This document shows, piece after piece, positions 8,918-18,351 of a stretch of DNA of 64,000 nt (positions within the stretch are counted from its first letter, which is position 1; each line of letters opens with the position of its first letter). Location of the stretch: positions 434,001-498,000 of the forward strand of contig CAWBYD010000003.1 in assembly GCA_963792915.1 (NCBI GenBank), in the 5' to 3' direction. The notes below the pieces were generated by a model, which saw only the letters and a program-made list of their open reading frames with translations, was not told the DNA's origin and ran no database searches. The stretch comes from Solirubrobacter sp963792915 (GTDB lineage: Bacteria > Actinomycetota > Thermoleophilia > Solirubrobacterales > Solirubrobacteraceae). Both the position numbers and the translations under genes were made by a program.

Positions 8918-9735
8918 CCCGATCCGATGACCGGCTGACCGGCGCGGTGGCCGCGGGCGTGCTGGGCGCCGATGCGACCCACGCTGCGCTGCTGCAGTCG
9001 ATCGTCGCGAGCGCCCGCGCGATCTTCGACGCCAAGGCCGCGTCGATCATGCTCTACGACCCCGAGACGCACGAGCTCGTGTTCGAGGCGGTGTCCGGCG
9101 AGGGCGAGGGCACGATCGTCGGCCAGCGCCTGCCGGCCGGCACCGGGATCGCCGGCTGGGTGCTGTCCTCGGGCGAGTCGATGATCGTCGAGGACGTGAC
9201 GCAGGACCCGCGCTTCGCGCGCGCCATCGCCGAGCGCACCGGCTATGTCCCGAAGGTCCTGATGGCGGCGCCGCTGCACCACGGCGAGGAGACGATCGGC
9301 GTGCTCAACGTGCTCGACCGCCGGCGCTCGCAGTTCGCCACCGCCAACGAGGTCGAGCTGCTCGGGATGTTCGCCAACCACGCCGCGATCGCGCTCTCGG
9401 TCGTGCACGCGAGTCGGCGCGCGAAGCGCGTGCTCGACGACGGCGACGCCGAGAGCCTGGTCGTCGCGAGGATCGCCGCGGCGCTCGAGCGGCTGTCCGG
9501 TTCGCGCCGCGAGGCGGGCCTGAAACTGCTCTCCGCACTAGACGAGTTGCATCCCGCCGCCGATCAAGCGCGCCATCGACGCGCTCGACCACTTCAGCGT
9601 CAGCCTCGACGTCTTCCACGAGCGCGAGGTCCGGCGCGAGGACGTCTACCGCGTGCTGGAGACGCTGCTCGACGAGGGCAAGGACCTCAGCGTCCACATC
9701 GTCGGGCTCGACGCGCACGACCCCTATTTGAATGA
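8914..9735 (+). CDS. GAF domain protein, 3' end lost in a junction
   Basis: ATG 8914 overlaps the peptidase stop. Residues about 25-165 form one GAF domain: ARAIFDAKAASIMLYD, GTGIAGWVLSSGE, MIVEDVTQDPRF, VLMAAPLHHGEETIGVLNV and LGMFANHAAIAL. The meaningful protein runs to about 9548 (SALDELH). After that the frame reads the following radical-SAM remnant out of phase until 9735. GAF proteins are small-molecule sensing or dimerisation modules, and similar ones occur beside S8 and radical-SAM genes in peptide clusters. The role here is unknown. Confidence 0.65.
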   Translation: MTRSDDRLTGAVAAGVLGADATHAALLQSIVASARAIFDAKAASIMLYDPETHELVFEAVSGEGEGTIVGQRLPAGTGIAGWVLSSGESMIVEDVTQDPRFARAIAERTGYVPKVLMAAPLHHGEETIGVLNVLDRRRSQFATANEVELLGMFANHAAIALSVVHASRRAKRVLDDGDAESLVVARIAAALERLSGSRREAGLKLLSALDELHPAADQARHRRARPLQRQPRRLPRARGPARGRLPRAGDAARRGQGPQRPHRRARRARPLFE

Positions 9736-10300
9736 GCGCACCGAGGAGGTGCGGGCGCGCTTCGACGGGCGGATCCCGATGCTGGTCAACGGCGTCAACG
9801 CCGTCGGCCGGGCACTGGAATGGCTCGAGCAGGGCGTCTCGGTCGCGCCGCGCTCGGCCGACCCCGAGCCGTGCACGCTCGCCGCCTGGCCGCTGGTGGC
9901 GTTCGACGGCACGATCGTCGCGTGCGGCAACGACGACGTGGTCGACGGACCCGCGCCCGACCATCTGCGGCTCGGCCACGCCGACACCGACGGCTGGGGC
10001 ACGGTCAAGCGCCGCGCATTGGCCTCGAGCATGCTGCGCGCGATCCGCACCTACGGGCCGGAGTACATGGTCGACCGCCAGGGCAGCGGGGTCGTGGACT
10101 GCGACGGCTACTGCGCGACGTGCCAGCACATGTCGACCGACGTACTGCTCTCCGCGCGCGTCGAGGAGATGATGGCGGGGCCGGGCGCGCGCGTGTTCGA
10201 GGAGCAGATCGTCGCCCTGCAGCCCGACGCCGGACCGAAGTCGTTCGCCCGCCGCTACGGGCTCGCGGCCTACGCCGACCTCGTGATGCTCGGCGCATGA
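9551..10300 (+). pseudogene. C-terminal half of a radical SAM/twitch protein, N-terminus missing
   Basis: From IPPPIKRAIDALDHFSVSLD to the stop at 10300 the frame is coding-like and parallels the second half of the next gene: FSVSLDVFHE against FLSTDAFHAE, PCTLAAWPLVAFDG against PCTMVASPMIRYDG. It carries Cys clusters EPCTLAAW, GTIVACGND and CDGYCATCQ, suited to an auxiliary Fe-S cluster. The N-terminal radical SAM domain with CxxxCxxC is absent, because the sequence upstream belongs to the GAF gene and a TAG lies at 9539 in this frame. A deletion of several hundred bases, real or an assembly error, is the simplest explanation. The stop overlaps the next ATG. Confidence 0.6.
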
Positions 10301-11279
10301 GGCTCGGCTGGCGCGAGATCGAGGACATCCGTCACCAGCGCCGTCGCTCGACGCTGCTGTTCATCACCGACCGCTGCCCGGTCGGGTGCGCGCACTGCTC
10401 GGTCGACTCGCGCCGCGACAGCCCGACGATCACCGACTTCGTGGTGTTCGAGCAGCTCGTCGACTGGCTGTGCGAGCAGGAGTCGCTCGAGGTCGTCGGC
10501 ATCTCGGGCGGCGAGCCGTTCGTGGAGCGCCGCGGGCTCACGCTCGCGGCCCGCCGCGTCCCGAGGCCGGCAAGAAGCTCGTCATCTACACGAGCGGCGT
10601 GTGGGCGACGCGCCCGCAGCCGCCGGCGTGGATCGCCGACGTGCTCGACCGCTCGGAGACCGTCTTCCTCTCGACCGACGCGTTCCACGCCGAGGGCATC
10701 GGCGACGGCCACTACGTCAACGCGGCGCGCGCGATCGCCGCGGCGGGCGCGTGGATCGTCGTGCAGGTGATCGACAGCGGCGGCATGGTCGAGCAGGCGC
10801 GCAACCTGCTGCGCGAGGCGTTCGGCGAGGGCTACGCCGACTACGCCGAGCTGCGCCCGCTGACGCCGCTCACCGCCGGCCGCGGCGCCGACGTGTTCAC
10901 GCGCACGGCGCATATGCCGGGCCGTGCCTTCCAGCCGTGCACGATGGTCGCGTCGCCGATGATCCGCTACGACGGCGTGATCACCGCCTGCTGCAACGAG
11001 AGCGTGATCATGGGCTGGGGGCCGCCCGCGCTGCGCCGGCGCGCGACGACCACGACCGGGGTGACGGAGGCGATGGACGCCTTCGCAGCCGACCCGCTGC
11101 TGCGCGCCGTCGGCGGCGTCGGCCCGGGCGCGCTGACCCGCCACCCGCGCTTCGCCGACCTGGCGGACCAGGAGTTCACGCGCATCTGCGACCTCTGCTG
11201 GAAGCTGTTCGACCGCACGGCCGCGGACCCCGAGCCGGACCCCCTGATCGACGCGATCTCGACCGTTCTCGTCCGGTGA
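10297..11279 (+). CDS. Radical SAM peptide maturase (one-base frameshift as read)
   Basis: ATG 10297 overlaps the previous stop. Cys27, Cys31 and Cys34 in RCPVGCAHC form the [4Fe-4S]/SAM motif, followed by ISGGEPF at 69-75. One base is missing near 10558 (a gtc-gcc-gag context reads gtcccgag). After correction the protein has 327 residues and continues KKLVIYTSGVWAT, ETVFLSTDAFH, QPCTMVASP, GVITACCNES and ICDLCWKLF. The extra C-terminal Cys suggest a twitch/SPASM auxiliary cluster. Between a peptidase, a diiron enzyme and a precursor, it most likely installs a C-C or C-S cross-link in the peptide. It is coupled to the next gene (GTGA). Confidence 0.78.
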
Positions 11280-11955
11280 GTACAGCCAGCGACCGTCTGC
11301 GCGCGAAGCTCGAGCTCGCGTACCCCGCCGTGCAGGTCACGGCCGACCGGATCTGGCGCAGCCCGCAGGTGCGCGCGCTGTATCCCGTCTACCTGACGAC
11401 GATGCACGGCGTGGTGCGCTCGGCGGTGTCGCTGATGGAGGCCGCGGCGGAGCGCGCCCGCGCGGTCGACGACGAGGTCTGCCGGCTGCTCGTGCCGTAC
11501 CTCTCCCACCACGCGCCCGAGGAGGCCGGCCACGACGAGTGGCTGCTCGAGGACCTCGCGGCGGTCGGCGGCGACGTCGCCGCGGCGCGCGCGCAGATCC
11601 CGTCGCCGAACGTCGCCGTGCTCGTCGGCGCGCAGTACTACTGGCTGCGCCACGTGCACCGGTGTCGCTGCTCGGCCACATGGCGGTGCTCGAGGGCTAC
11701 TCGCCACAGCCCGGGTTCGCCGACCGGCTGCAGGGGCTCACGGGCCATCCGGCCGACGGCTTCCGCGCCGTGCGCCGCCACGAGAAGCTCGACATCAGGC
11801 ACAAGCGCGAGCTCTACGCCGCGATCGACTCGCTGCCGCTGACGCCGTGGCACGAGTCGCTGATGGGGCTCAGCGGCCTGCACACGATGCAGGCGGCGGT
11901 CGACGTCTTCGCTCAGATCCTCGAAGCTGCGCCGGTGGTCGAAGAGGTCGCGTGA
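11276..11955 (+). CDS. Haem-oxygenase-like iron-containing redox enzyme (one-base frameshift as read)
   Basis: GTG 11276 overlaps the radical SAM stop. After restoring one C near 11659 the protein has 226 residues, all helical. Likely metal-binding segments are EEAGHDEW (about 82-89), HVHPVSLLGHMAVLEG and HEKLDIRHKREL, which match the haem-oxygenase-like diiron oxidase (HDO) superfamily annotated as iron-containing redox enzymes. Members such as AetD, UndA and BesC perform oxidative fragmentation of amino or fatty acids. In this operon it is a tailoring candidate for the precursor's C-terminus; that role is inference. The stop overlaps the exporter start. Confidence 0.72.
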
Positions 11956-13267
11956 CCGGGCCGCTGCGCCTGCGCGAGTTCCGGCTGCTGTTCTCTGGCC
12001 AGGTCGTCTCCAACGTCGGCGACTGGCTCGACTTCCTCGCGCTGGCGGTGCTGATCGCGTACCAGTGGCACAAGGGGCCGGCGCGCTGGCGGCGCTCTCG
12101 ATCGTGCTCGCGGTGCCGTGGATCTTCGTCGCGCCGTTCTCGGGCGTGCTGGTCGATCGCTGGCCGAAGCGCTCGGTGATGATCGGCGCCGACCTCGGGC
12201 GCGCGGCGGTCGTCGCGGGGCTCGTGGTGGCACCGAACCTGGGCGTGCTGCTCCTGCTGGTGGCGATCAAGGTCTCGCTGAGCACGTTCTTCACGCCCGC
12301 CGAGCAGGCGACGATCCGCGTCGTCGTGCCCGACGAGCAGCTGCACGCCGCGAACTCGCTCTCCCAGCTCGTGCTGCAGTCGACGAAGGTCATCGGTCCC
12401 GCGCTGGGCGGTCTGCTGGTGGCGCTCACGAGCCCGCGCGCGGCGTTCGCCGTGGACTCGGCGACGTTCCTGGTCTCCGCCGCGATCCTCGTCAACCTGC
12501 GGCCGGTCTCGGTGCCGGTCGAGGAGGACTCCGACGAGGAGGAGGCGGGCGGCTACTGGGAAGAGCTGCGCGAGGGGTTCGCGTACATCGCTAGCCGGCG
12601 CGCGCTGATGGTCGCGATCGGCAGCTTCGCCGCGGCGCTCTTCCTGCTGTTCGCGTTCGACTCGCTGTCGCCGCTGGCGTTCAAGGAGCTCGGCGTCTCC
12701 AAGTCGCTGTTCGGACTCGCGGTGGCCGGGATCGGGGCGGGCGGCGTGCTCGGCACGATCGCCGTCGGCCGCTACGCGGGCGAGCTCAACCCGTTCGTGC
12801 TGATGGGCGCCGCCAAGATCGTGATCGGCAGCATGGTCGCGCTGATCGGCGTCGGGCTGATCACGGCGCTCGACGCGCCGCCGATCGTGTGGACGCCGGT
12901 GCTGCTGGTGGTCGGCTTCGCATCCGCGGGCGTGCTCGTCGCGGCGCCGACGATCATCCAGAAGGAGACGCCGCCCGCGCTGATGGGGCGCGTGAGCACC
13001 ACGGCGACCGCGATCCCCACGGGCTTTCAGATGTTCGCGCCGATCGCCGGCGCGGCGCTCGCCGAATGGCAGAGCGTCGGTTTCGTCTTCACGGTGGCAG
13101 GCGGGGCGCTCGCGGCGCTCGGCCTCGTCGTGCTCGCCTTGCGCCCGCCGGTTGGAGTGGCGTTCCCGCCGCCGCAACGGAGGCGGATGAAGTGTTCGTG
13201 GCCGGGCATGGAGCTACGGCCGAACCGACAGAAGGAGGTAGGTACATGGCGGATCTGGATGTCCTGA
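11952..13267 (+). CDS. MFS transporter, probable peptide exporter (one-base frameshift as read)
   Basis: GTG 11952 overlaps the preceding TGA. One G is missing near 12081; after correction the protein has about 438 residues and ~12 helices. It begins LREFRLLFSGQVVSNVGDW and carries GVLVDRWPKRSVMIGAD, as in the MFS_3/DHA3-like multidrug family. An acidic loop, EEDSDEEEAGG, separates the two halves. The annotated C-terminus (after RPPVGVAFPPP) is unlike the family and runs 22 bases into the precursor gene, so a further shift near 13180 is possible. In this context it may export the matured peptide. Confidence 0.72.
13233..13238 (+). promoter_or_regulatory. Perfect AGGAGG ribosome binding site of the precursor gene
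   Basis: AGGAGG at 13233-13238 lies seven bases before ATG 13246, inside the end of the exporter gene. It is stronger than the sites of the tailoring genes, which rely on start/stop overlap, and fits a precursor made in excess of its enzymes. Confidence 0.7.
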
Positions 13268-13440
13268 CGGCGGCGGGGTTCGACCTCGATGCCCTGTCTG
13301 CGGACCAGAAGGCGGCGGTAAACCGGCTGAGTGACGACGAGCTGCAGTCGCTCGCGAACATCCGTGCCAAGCTCAACGAGGAGCCCGAGGTCGCCGGTCA
13401 CCTCGCCCGCGCTGCGGGCGACGGCAACTTCGTCTGGTAG
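13246..13440 (+). CDS. Candidate RiPP precursor peptide (64 residues, aromatic C-terminus)
   Basis: The peptide has an acidic, mostly helical leader (DVLTAAGFDLDALSADQ, then LSDDELQSLANIRAKL), a charged EEPEVAGHLARAAG stretch and a short C-terminus Gly-Asp-Gly-Asn-Phe-Val-Trp. It contains no Cys. The leader plan resembles what I recall as 'aroma-sacti cluster' domain peptides of actinobacteria, which also end in aromatic residues beside radical SAM and S8 genes. The likely modified core is the last 5-8 residues. ATG 13246 is fixed by the AGGAGG site. It closes the island and is followed by a repeat element. The family link is from memory and needs a search. Confidence 0.7.
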   Translation: MADLDVLTAAGFDLDALSADQKAAVNRLSDDELQSLANIRAKLNEEPEVAGHLARAAGDGNFVW

Positions 13441-13560
13441 TCGCATCGCCCTCGGGGGGACGGGATCGCCCGGAGGGCGATCGGTCCCCCAAGAGGGCGA
13501 TGCTTCGGCGAGTTCCGCGGGGCGTTCGCGGCAGTGCGCGACGCCTCGTGAACTCGCGGC
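13441..13560 (-). repeat. Palindromic intergenic repeat element, copy A
   Basis: Directly after the precursor stop lie GGGCGATGC/GCATCGCCC-type units at 13443-13502. They are followed by inverted repeat arms GCGAGTTC (13508-13515) and GAACTCGC (13550-13557) with a 34-base loop. Read on the minus strand the core is GAACTCGCCGAAGCATCGCC, which matches the element at 51661-51787 apart from one base. It separates two convergent genes and could fold into stem-loops that end transcription. Confidence 0.6.
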
Positions 13561-13589
13561 CCGGCGAGGGACGCCCCTCGCGCCCCAGC

Positions 13590-13770
13590 CCCGCGTCGCC
13601 CGCGCGGCCTCGCCCCGCCCCGCCCGGCTTCGGCCCGCCCGGCCTCGTCTCGCCCCGCCCCGCCTCGTCTCGCCCCGCCCGGCTTCGGCCTGCCCGGCCT
13701 CGTCTCGCCCCGCGCCGTCTCGCCCTGCGCTGCCTCGCCTCGCCCCGCCCCGCGCCGGCCGCCCAGGCCG
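13590..13770. repeat. Pyrimidine-rich degenerate repeat, about 55-bp period
   Basis: This stretch consists of CCTCGTCTCGCCCCGCCC-like units. The phrase GGCTTCGGCC recurs at 13626 and 13681, a 55-bp spacing, with the flanking GCCCGGCCTCGTCTCGCCCC conserved. One strand is nearly all C/T plus G, the other purine-rich. All frames give Arg/Pro/Ala-only translations, so it is not coding. Together with copy A it fills the 335-base gap between the precursor and the phosphoesterase. Confidence 0.6.
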
Positions 13771-13775
13771 GGCTC

Positions 13776-15272
13776 TCACCTCCCGACGTAGAGCCGGGCG
13801 TTGCGGTCGGCGCGGGTGCCTGCGAAGTGCTGCGGGCGCCCGCCCTGGGCGTCGAGGTAGGACAGCTCGCGGCTGATGCCCGCCAGCCCGCGGCCGTCGT
13901 GGTCGACCATCCAGGTCTCGAGCACGACGCCGGTTCCCGCCCGGCGCAGCCGGAACATCCGCGCCTGCTGCGGGAAGTCGGCGAGCGAGGACGTGCCGAT
14001 CAGCCAGAAGCGGTTATGGCGCGTGATGACGTTCTTGTGGCGGTTGCCGGAGATCGCGGCGACCACGCGCGGATCGGCGTCCAGCGCGGCGAGCGCCTGG
14101 GGGCCGCCCTCGGAGGCATCGAGCGGGTTGTGGCTGAGCACGATCACGTAGCGGTCGCCGGCGGCGGCGAGCTGCTGGCCGAGCCATGCCACCTGCGCCG
14201 GGGTGATGCGACCTCGCGATGTGCCGTCGCGGCGGACGGTGTCGATCAGGATCGCGCGCACGCGGGCGCCCACGTCGATCGCGTAGTCGCCCGGCTCGGC
14301 GCCGTCGCCGGCCGCCTGCGCGAGCCGCCGCTCGGCTTCCCCGGGCGCGACGAGCCGGCGGTCGGGATCGGCGGGGACCGACTCGGTGTCGAGCGGGAGC
14401 TGTCCCGCCAGCAGTTGCGCGACGGCCTGCTTGGCGTCGCCCTCGTCGGCCGGCACCCGCAGCCTCGGGTCCAGCGACGGCGCGAGCCGGGTCCCGGTCG
14501 CGAAGTCGCTGATCGCGCGCGTGGGCGGCACCTCTCCCTGCGCGAGCACGTCGTGGTTTCCGACCAGCGGGTACCACGGAGCGCGCAGCCCCGCCGCGGT
14601 GAACGGGCGCTGCGCCGCGTTCAGGACGCCGGGGTGGGTCGGGGCGTCATGGTCGGGCCGGTAGTAGAAGGGATCGGCGGAGTCGGGCGCCTGCACGCCG
14701 TCGTAGCCGGGCGCGCCGGAGTTCGGGTTCACGCGCCCGCCCTTGAGCGTGTCGATCGCCATCGTCAGCTCGTTGGACTGCGCGTTGTCGACGATGTCGC
14801 CGGTCACGAAGACCGCCTGCGGGTGCTCGGCGTTGAGCGCGCGCACCGCCGCGTCGAGCACCTGGGTGGAGAACGCCTCCTGCGGACGGAACGTCGAATT
14901 GAAGCGCCCGCCGAGGCGGTCGAGGAAGGTCACGCGCGCTGGCGACTCCTCGTCGCGCACGTGCGTGTCGGTGAGCTGCGCGAAGGTGGCGAGCGTCGCG
15001 CCGGGCGCCGCGTCACCACCGCGGTCGACGAACGGCTCGCCCGGCCCCTGCTCCAGGAACCCGTCGCCGTCGCGGTCGACCAGGGTCGCGGCGAGCGTCG
15101 AGCCGCCCGGCGGGGAGCTGGCCGGGCGCGTGTCGCCGCAGGCGGCGAGCGCCAGCGCCGCCACGGCGAGCGCGGCCGCCGCCCGGCGGCGCGCCCCAAC
15201 GCCGCGCGCCGGCTCCGGCGCGCGCTCCGCCGCTCCGCCGCCCCGCGCGGGCGTCTGCGCGCGGCGCGCCAT
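13776..15272 (-). CDS. Metallophosphoesterase lipoprotein
   Basis: The 498-residue protein begins with a long basic N-terminus, then a hydrophobic segment ending Leu-Ala-Ala-Cys-Gly, a lipobox near residue 45. Metallophosphoesterase motifs appear in order: AQLTDTHVRD (D-x-H), VFVTGDIVDNAQ (GD), LVGNHDV (GNHD), VLSHNPLDA and SGNRHKN. A Ca-loop-like DRDGDGFLEQG precedes the domain. It would hydrolyse phosphomono- or diesters outside the membrane. ATG 15272 overlaps the stop of the ABC permease gene, so it is made with the exporter. The substrate is unknown. Confidence 0.78.
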   Translation of the reverse strand: MARRAQTPARGGGAAERAPEPARGVGARRRAAAALAVAALALAACGDTRPASSPPGGSTLAATLVDRDGDGFLEQGPGEPFVDRGGDAAPGATLATFAQLTDTHVRDEESPARVTFLDRLGGRFNSTFRPQEAFSTQVLDAAVRALNAEHPQAVFVTGDIVDNAQSNELTMAIDTLKGGRVNPNSGAPGYDGVQAPDSADPFYYRPDHDAPTHPGVLNAAQRPFTAAGLRAPWYPLVGNHDVLAQGEVPPTRAISDFATGTRLAPSLDPRLRVPADEGDAKQAVAQLLAGQLPLDTESVPADPDRRLVAPGEAERRLAQAAGDGAEPGDYAIDVGARVRAILIDTVRRDGTSRGRITPAQVAWLGQQLAAAGDRYVIVLSHNPLDASEGGPQALAALDADPRVVAAISGNRHKNVITRHNRFWLIGTSSLADFPQQARMFRLRRAGTGVVLETWMVDHDGRGLAGISRELSYLDAQGGRPQHFAGTRADRNARLYVGR

Positions 15273-17658
15273 CACTCCTCCCGCAATCCCGTGACGACCG
15301 GCTCGCGCAGCACGCGCCGGGCGACGAGCGCGGTGGCGGCGAGCGCGAGCGCGGCCAGCCCGCCGATCACGAGCGCGGTCTGGCCGCCGCTGGGCGAGAG
15401 CGGGAGCGTCGCGAAGCCGGCCGCGAGCCGCACCACGAGCGGGCCGAACAGCGCGCGCTCGAGCACGACGCCGAGCAGCGCGGCCGGCAGCGCGACGGCG
15501 ATCGCCGCGCCGGCGAGGACGACCGCGACCGTCGGCGCGTCCGCTCCGGTGGCGCGCAGCAGCGCGACCGCGCCGCGCCGCTCGCGCGCAGTCACGGTCA
15601 GCGCCTGGATCAGGGCGTACAGGCACACGAGCCCGACCGCGATGCCGACGCCGCGCAGCACGGTCGCGAGCACGGCGAGGAAGTGCGCGTTGTCGGTCTG
15701 CGCCGCTCCGACGGGCTGCAGCCGTGCACCCAGCGCCACCAGTCGCTGCGTCACCGCCGCGGCGGTCGCGCCGGACTTGAGCTGGACGACCACCTGCGGC
15801 GTCAGGTCCGGCCGCAGCGCGAGCAGCCGGTCCGGCTTCACCCAGGCGATCCGGCCGTCGTTCTCGAGCGCGCGCACGACGCCGACGACCCTGAAGCGCA
15901 CCTCGCCGCCCTGCGGGAGCTGCGCCGCCAGCACCGACCCCGGCTGGAGGCCGAGCGCGTCCGCCATCCCGAGCCCGACCTCGACCTCGTCCGGCCCGCG
16001 GATGCGGCGGCCCTCCGCCAGCGGCGGCGCCTCGAAGCGCGTGTGGTCGCCCGGGTAGGCGACGAGCCGCACCGGCTCGCCGAGCCGGAACGAGTCCGCC
16101 GCGTCGACGCTGTAGCGCTCGCCGATCGCACCCACGCCCGGGACTCGCCGCGCCTCGGCGAGCCGGGAGTGGTCCAGCGCCACCGCGACCTGGTAGCGCT
16201 TGCCGACCGTCCCGGGATCCTCGCGCAGCCGCTCGAGCAAGCTCGCGAGCGCGAGCATCAGCGTCAGCACGCCGGCGCACATCGCGATCGTCGCGACCGC
16301 CGCCACCCAGCGCCCGCGCGCGGCGGTGGAGAACCGCACGCCGAGCGCGAACAGCCCGCTCCCGGGGGAGGAGGCGCGCGCGCCGCGAGTCCGCGCGGCG
16401 GTGGCGCCGGGCCGCGCCGCGAGGGCGCCGGGCCGCGCCGCGAGGGCGCCGCGGGCGCCGGGCCGTGCGGCGGCGGCACCCCCGCGCGACCACGGCCGGC
16501 CGCGCCGGTGCGGGCGGCGCGCGAGGTCGCCGCCGCGCAGGATCTCCACCGGCGGCCGGCGCGCGGCGCGCCACGCCGGCCACGTCGCGGCGGACACGAC
16601 GACCGCCACGACGGCGAGCACGCAGAGCGCGAGCGGCGGCACGAGCGCCCAGCCGGGCCCCAGCTCGTTGAGCGCGGCGAGCAGATCCGAGGCCGGCCCG
16701 CGCACGATCACCGCGCCGAGCGCGATCCCCACGACCGCCGCGGGCAGTGCCACCATGCTCGCCTCGACCGCCTGCTGCGCCGCGATCCGCCCCGGCGGGA
16801 AGCCGAGCGCGCGCTGCACGCCGAAGCCGCTCAGCCGCCGCTGGACGTCCGCGTGCGCGCCCGCCGCCAGCATCGTCCCCGCCGCCACCAGCGCCACCAG
16901 CGCGAACGCCACGAGTAGCGAGATCACGATCCCCGCGGCCTGCGAGAGCAGGATCTGCACGCCCGTCCGCGTCACGAACTGCAGCCGCCCGAGCCCGAAC
17001 GACACCGCGCGCGCCTGGGTCAGCGTCACGTCCGCCTTGCTCGGATCGTGCAGCCACAGCAGCGCCACGTTGGGCCCGAGCCGGCCGTGGTAGCCGATCG
17101 CGTCCTGCACGTCGCGCTCGGTCACATAGACCCGGGCGGCGCTCGCCAGCGGGTAGGCCACGTTGTCGGGCGAGACCGCGATCCCGCTCACCCGCAGCGC
17201 GCCGAGCCGCGCCACGTACAGCCGCGCCCCCACCTTCAGCCCCCACTGCTGCGCCAGCCCGCGCTCCACCACCACGCTGCCGCCCCGCCCGTCGACGAGG
17301 TCGCGGCCCTGCACGACGACGTACCCGCGGCGCCCGCCGAGCACGACGTCGAGCGCGCCCTTGTGCGTGTAGTGGCCGTCGTCGGCCAGCTCCCAGTTCG
17401 TGCGCTCCGAGCGATACGAGCGCGCCTCGAGATTCGGCAGCGCCGCCACGCGCGCGTCGACGGCGCTGCGCCGGTCGCGGTCGAAGCGCGCGATCACGTC
17501 CGGCAGGTCGGCGCGCGCGGCCGCGCGGTCGAACCCCGTGGCGAGCGAGAACCCGACCGTCGCCGCGGTCCCGACCACGAGCGACGCGGCGAGGATCCCC
17601 AGCGCCGACAGCAGCGTCCGCGAGCGGCGCGCGCGCAGGCCCGCGAGCGCGTCGCGGA

Positions 17659-17662
<4 letters not shown>
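15272..17662 (-). CDS. FtsX/LolC-type ABC transporter permease, two-module
   Basis: The 796-residue protein starts with MIRDALAGLRARRSRTLLSALG, the cytosolic entry of MacB/LolC-type permeases. One membrane helix follows, then an extracellular domain, then a three-helix FtsX block (about 245-375). After a linker rich in Ala-Arg-Pro-Gly repeats (about 395-435) the plan repeats with a second helix, ectodomain and FtsX block ending VLREPVVTGLREE. It pairs with the downstream-coded ATPase, whose stop overlaps this ATG. Such exporters move lipids, lipoproteins or peptides, or transmit mechanical force; no substrate can be named. Confidence 0.82.
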
Positions 17663-18324
<662 letters not shown>

Positions 18325-18351
18325 CCGCCAACCGTACGGCGCGACACGGGC

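Noticed and set aside
13027..13779. Minus-strand protein across the repeat region after the precursor
   Set aside because: It translates the repeat into Arg/Gly/Ala runs and lacks a ribosome site or any family feature.
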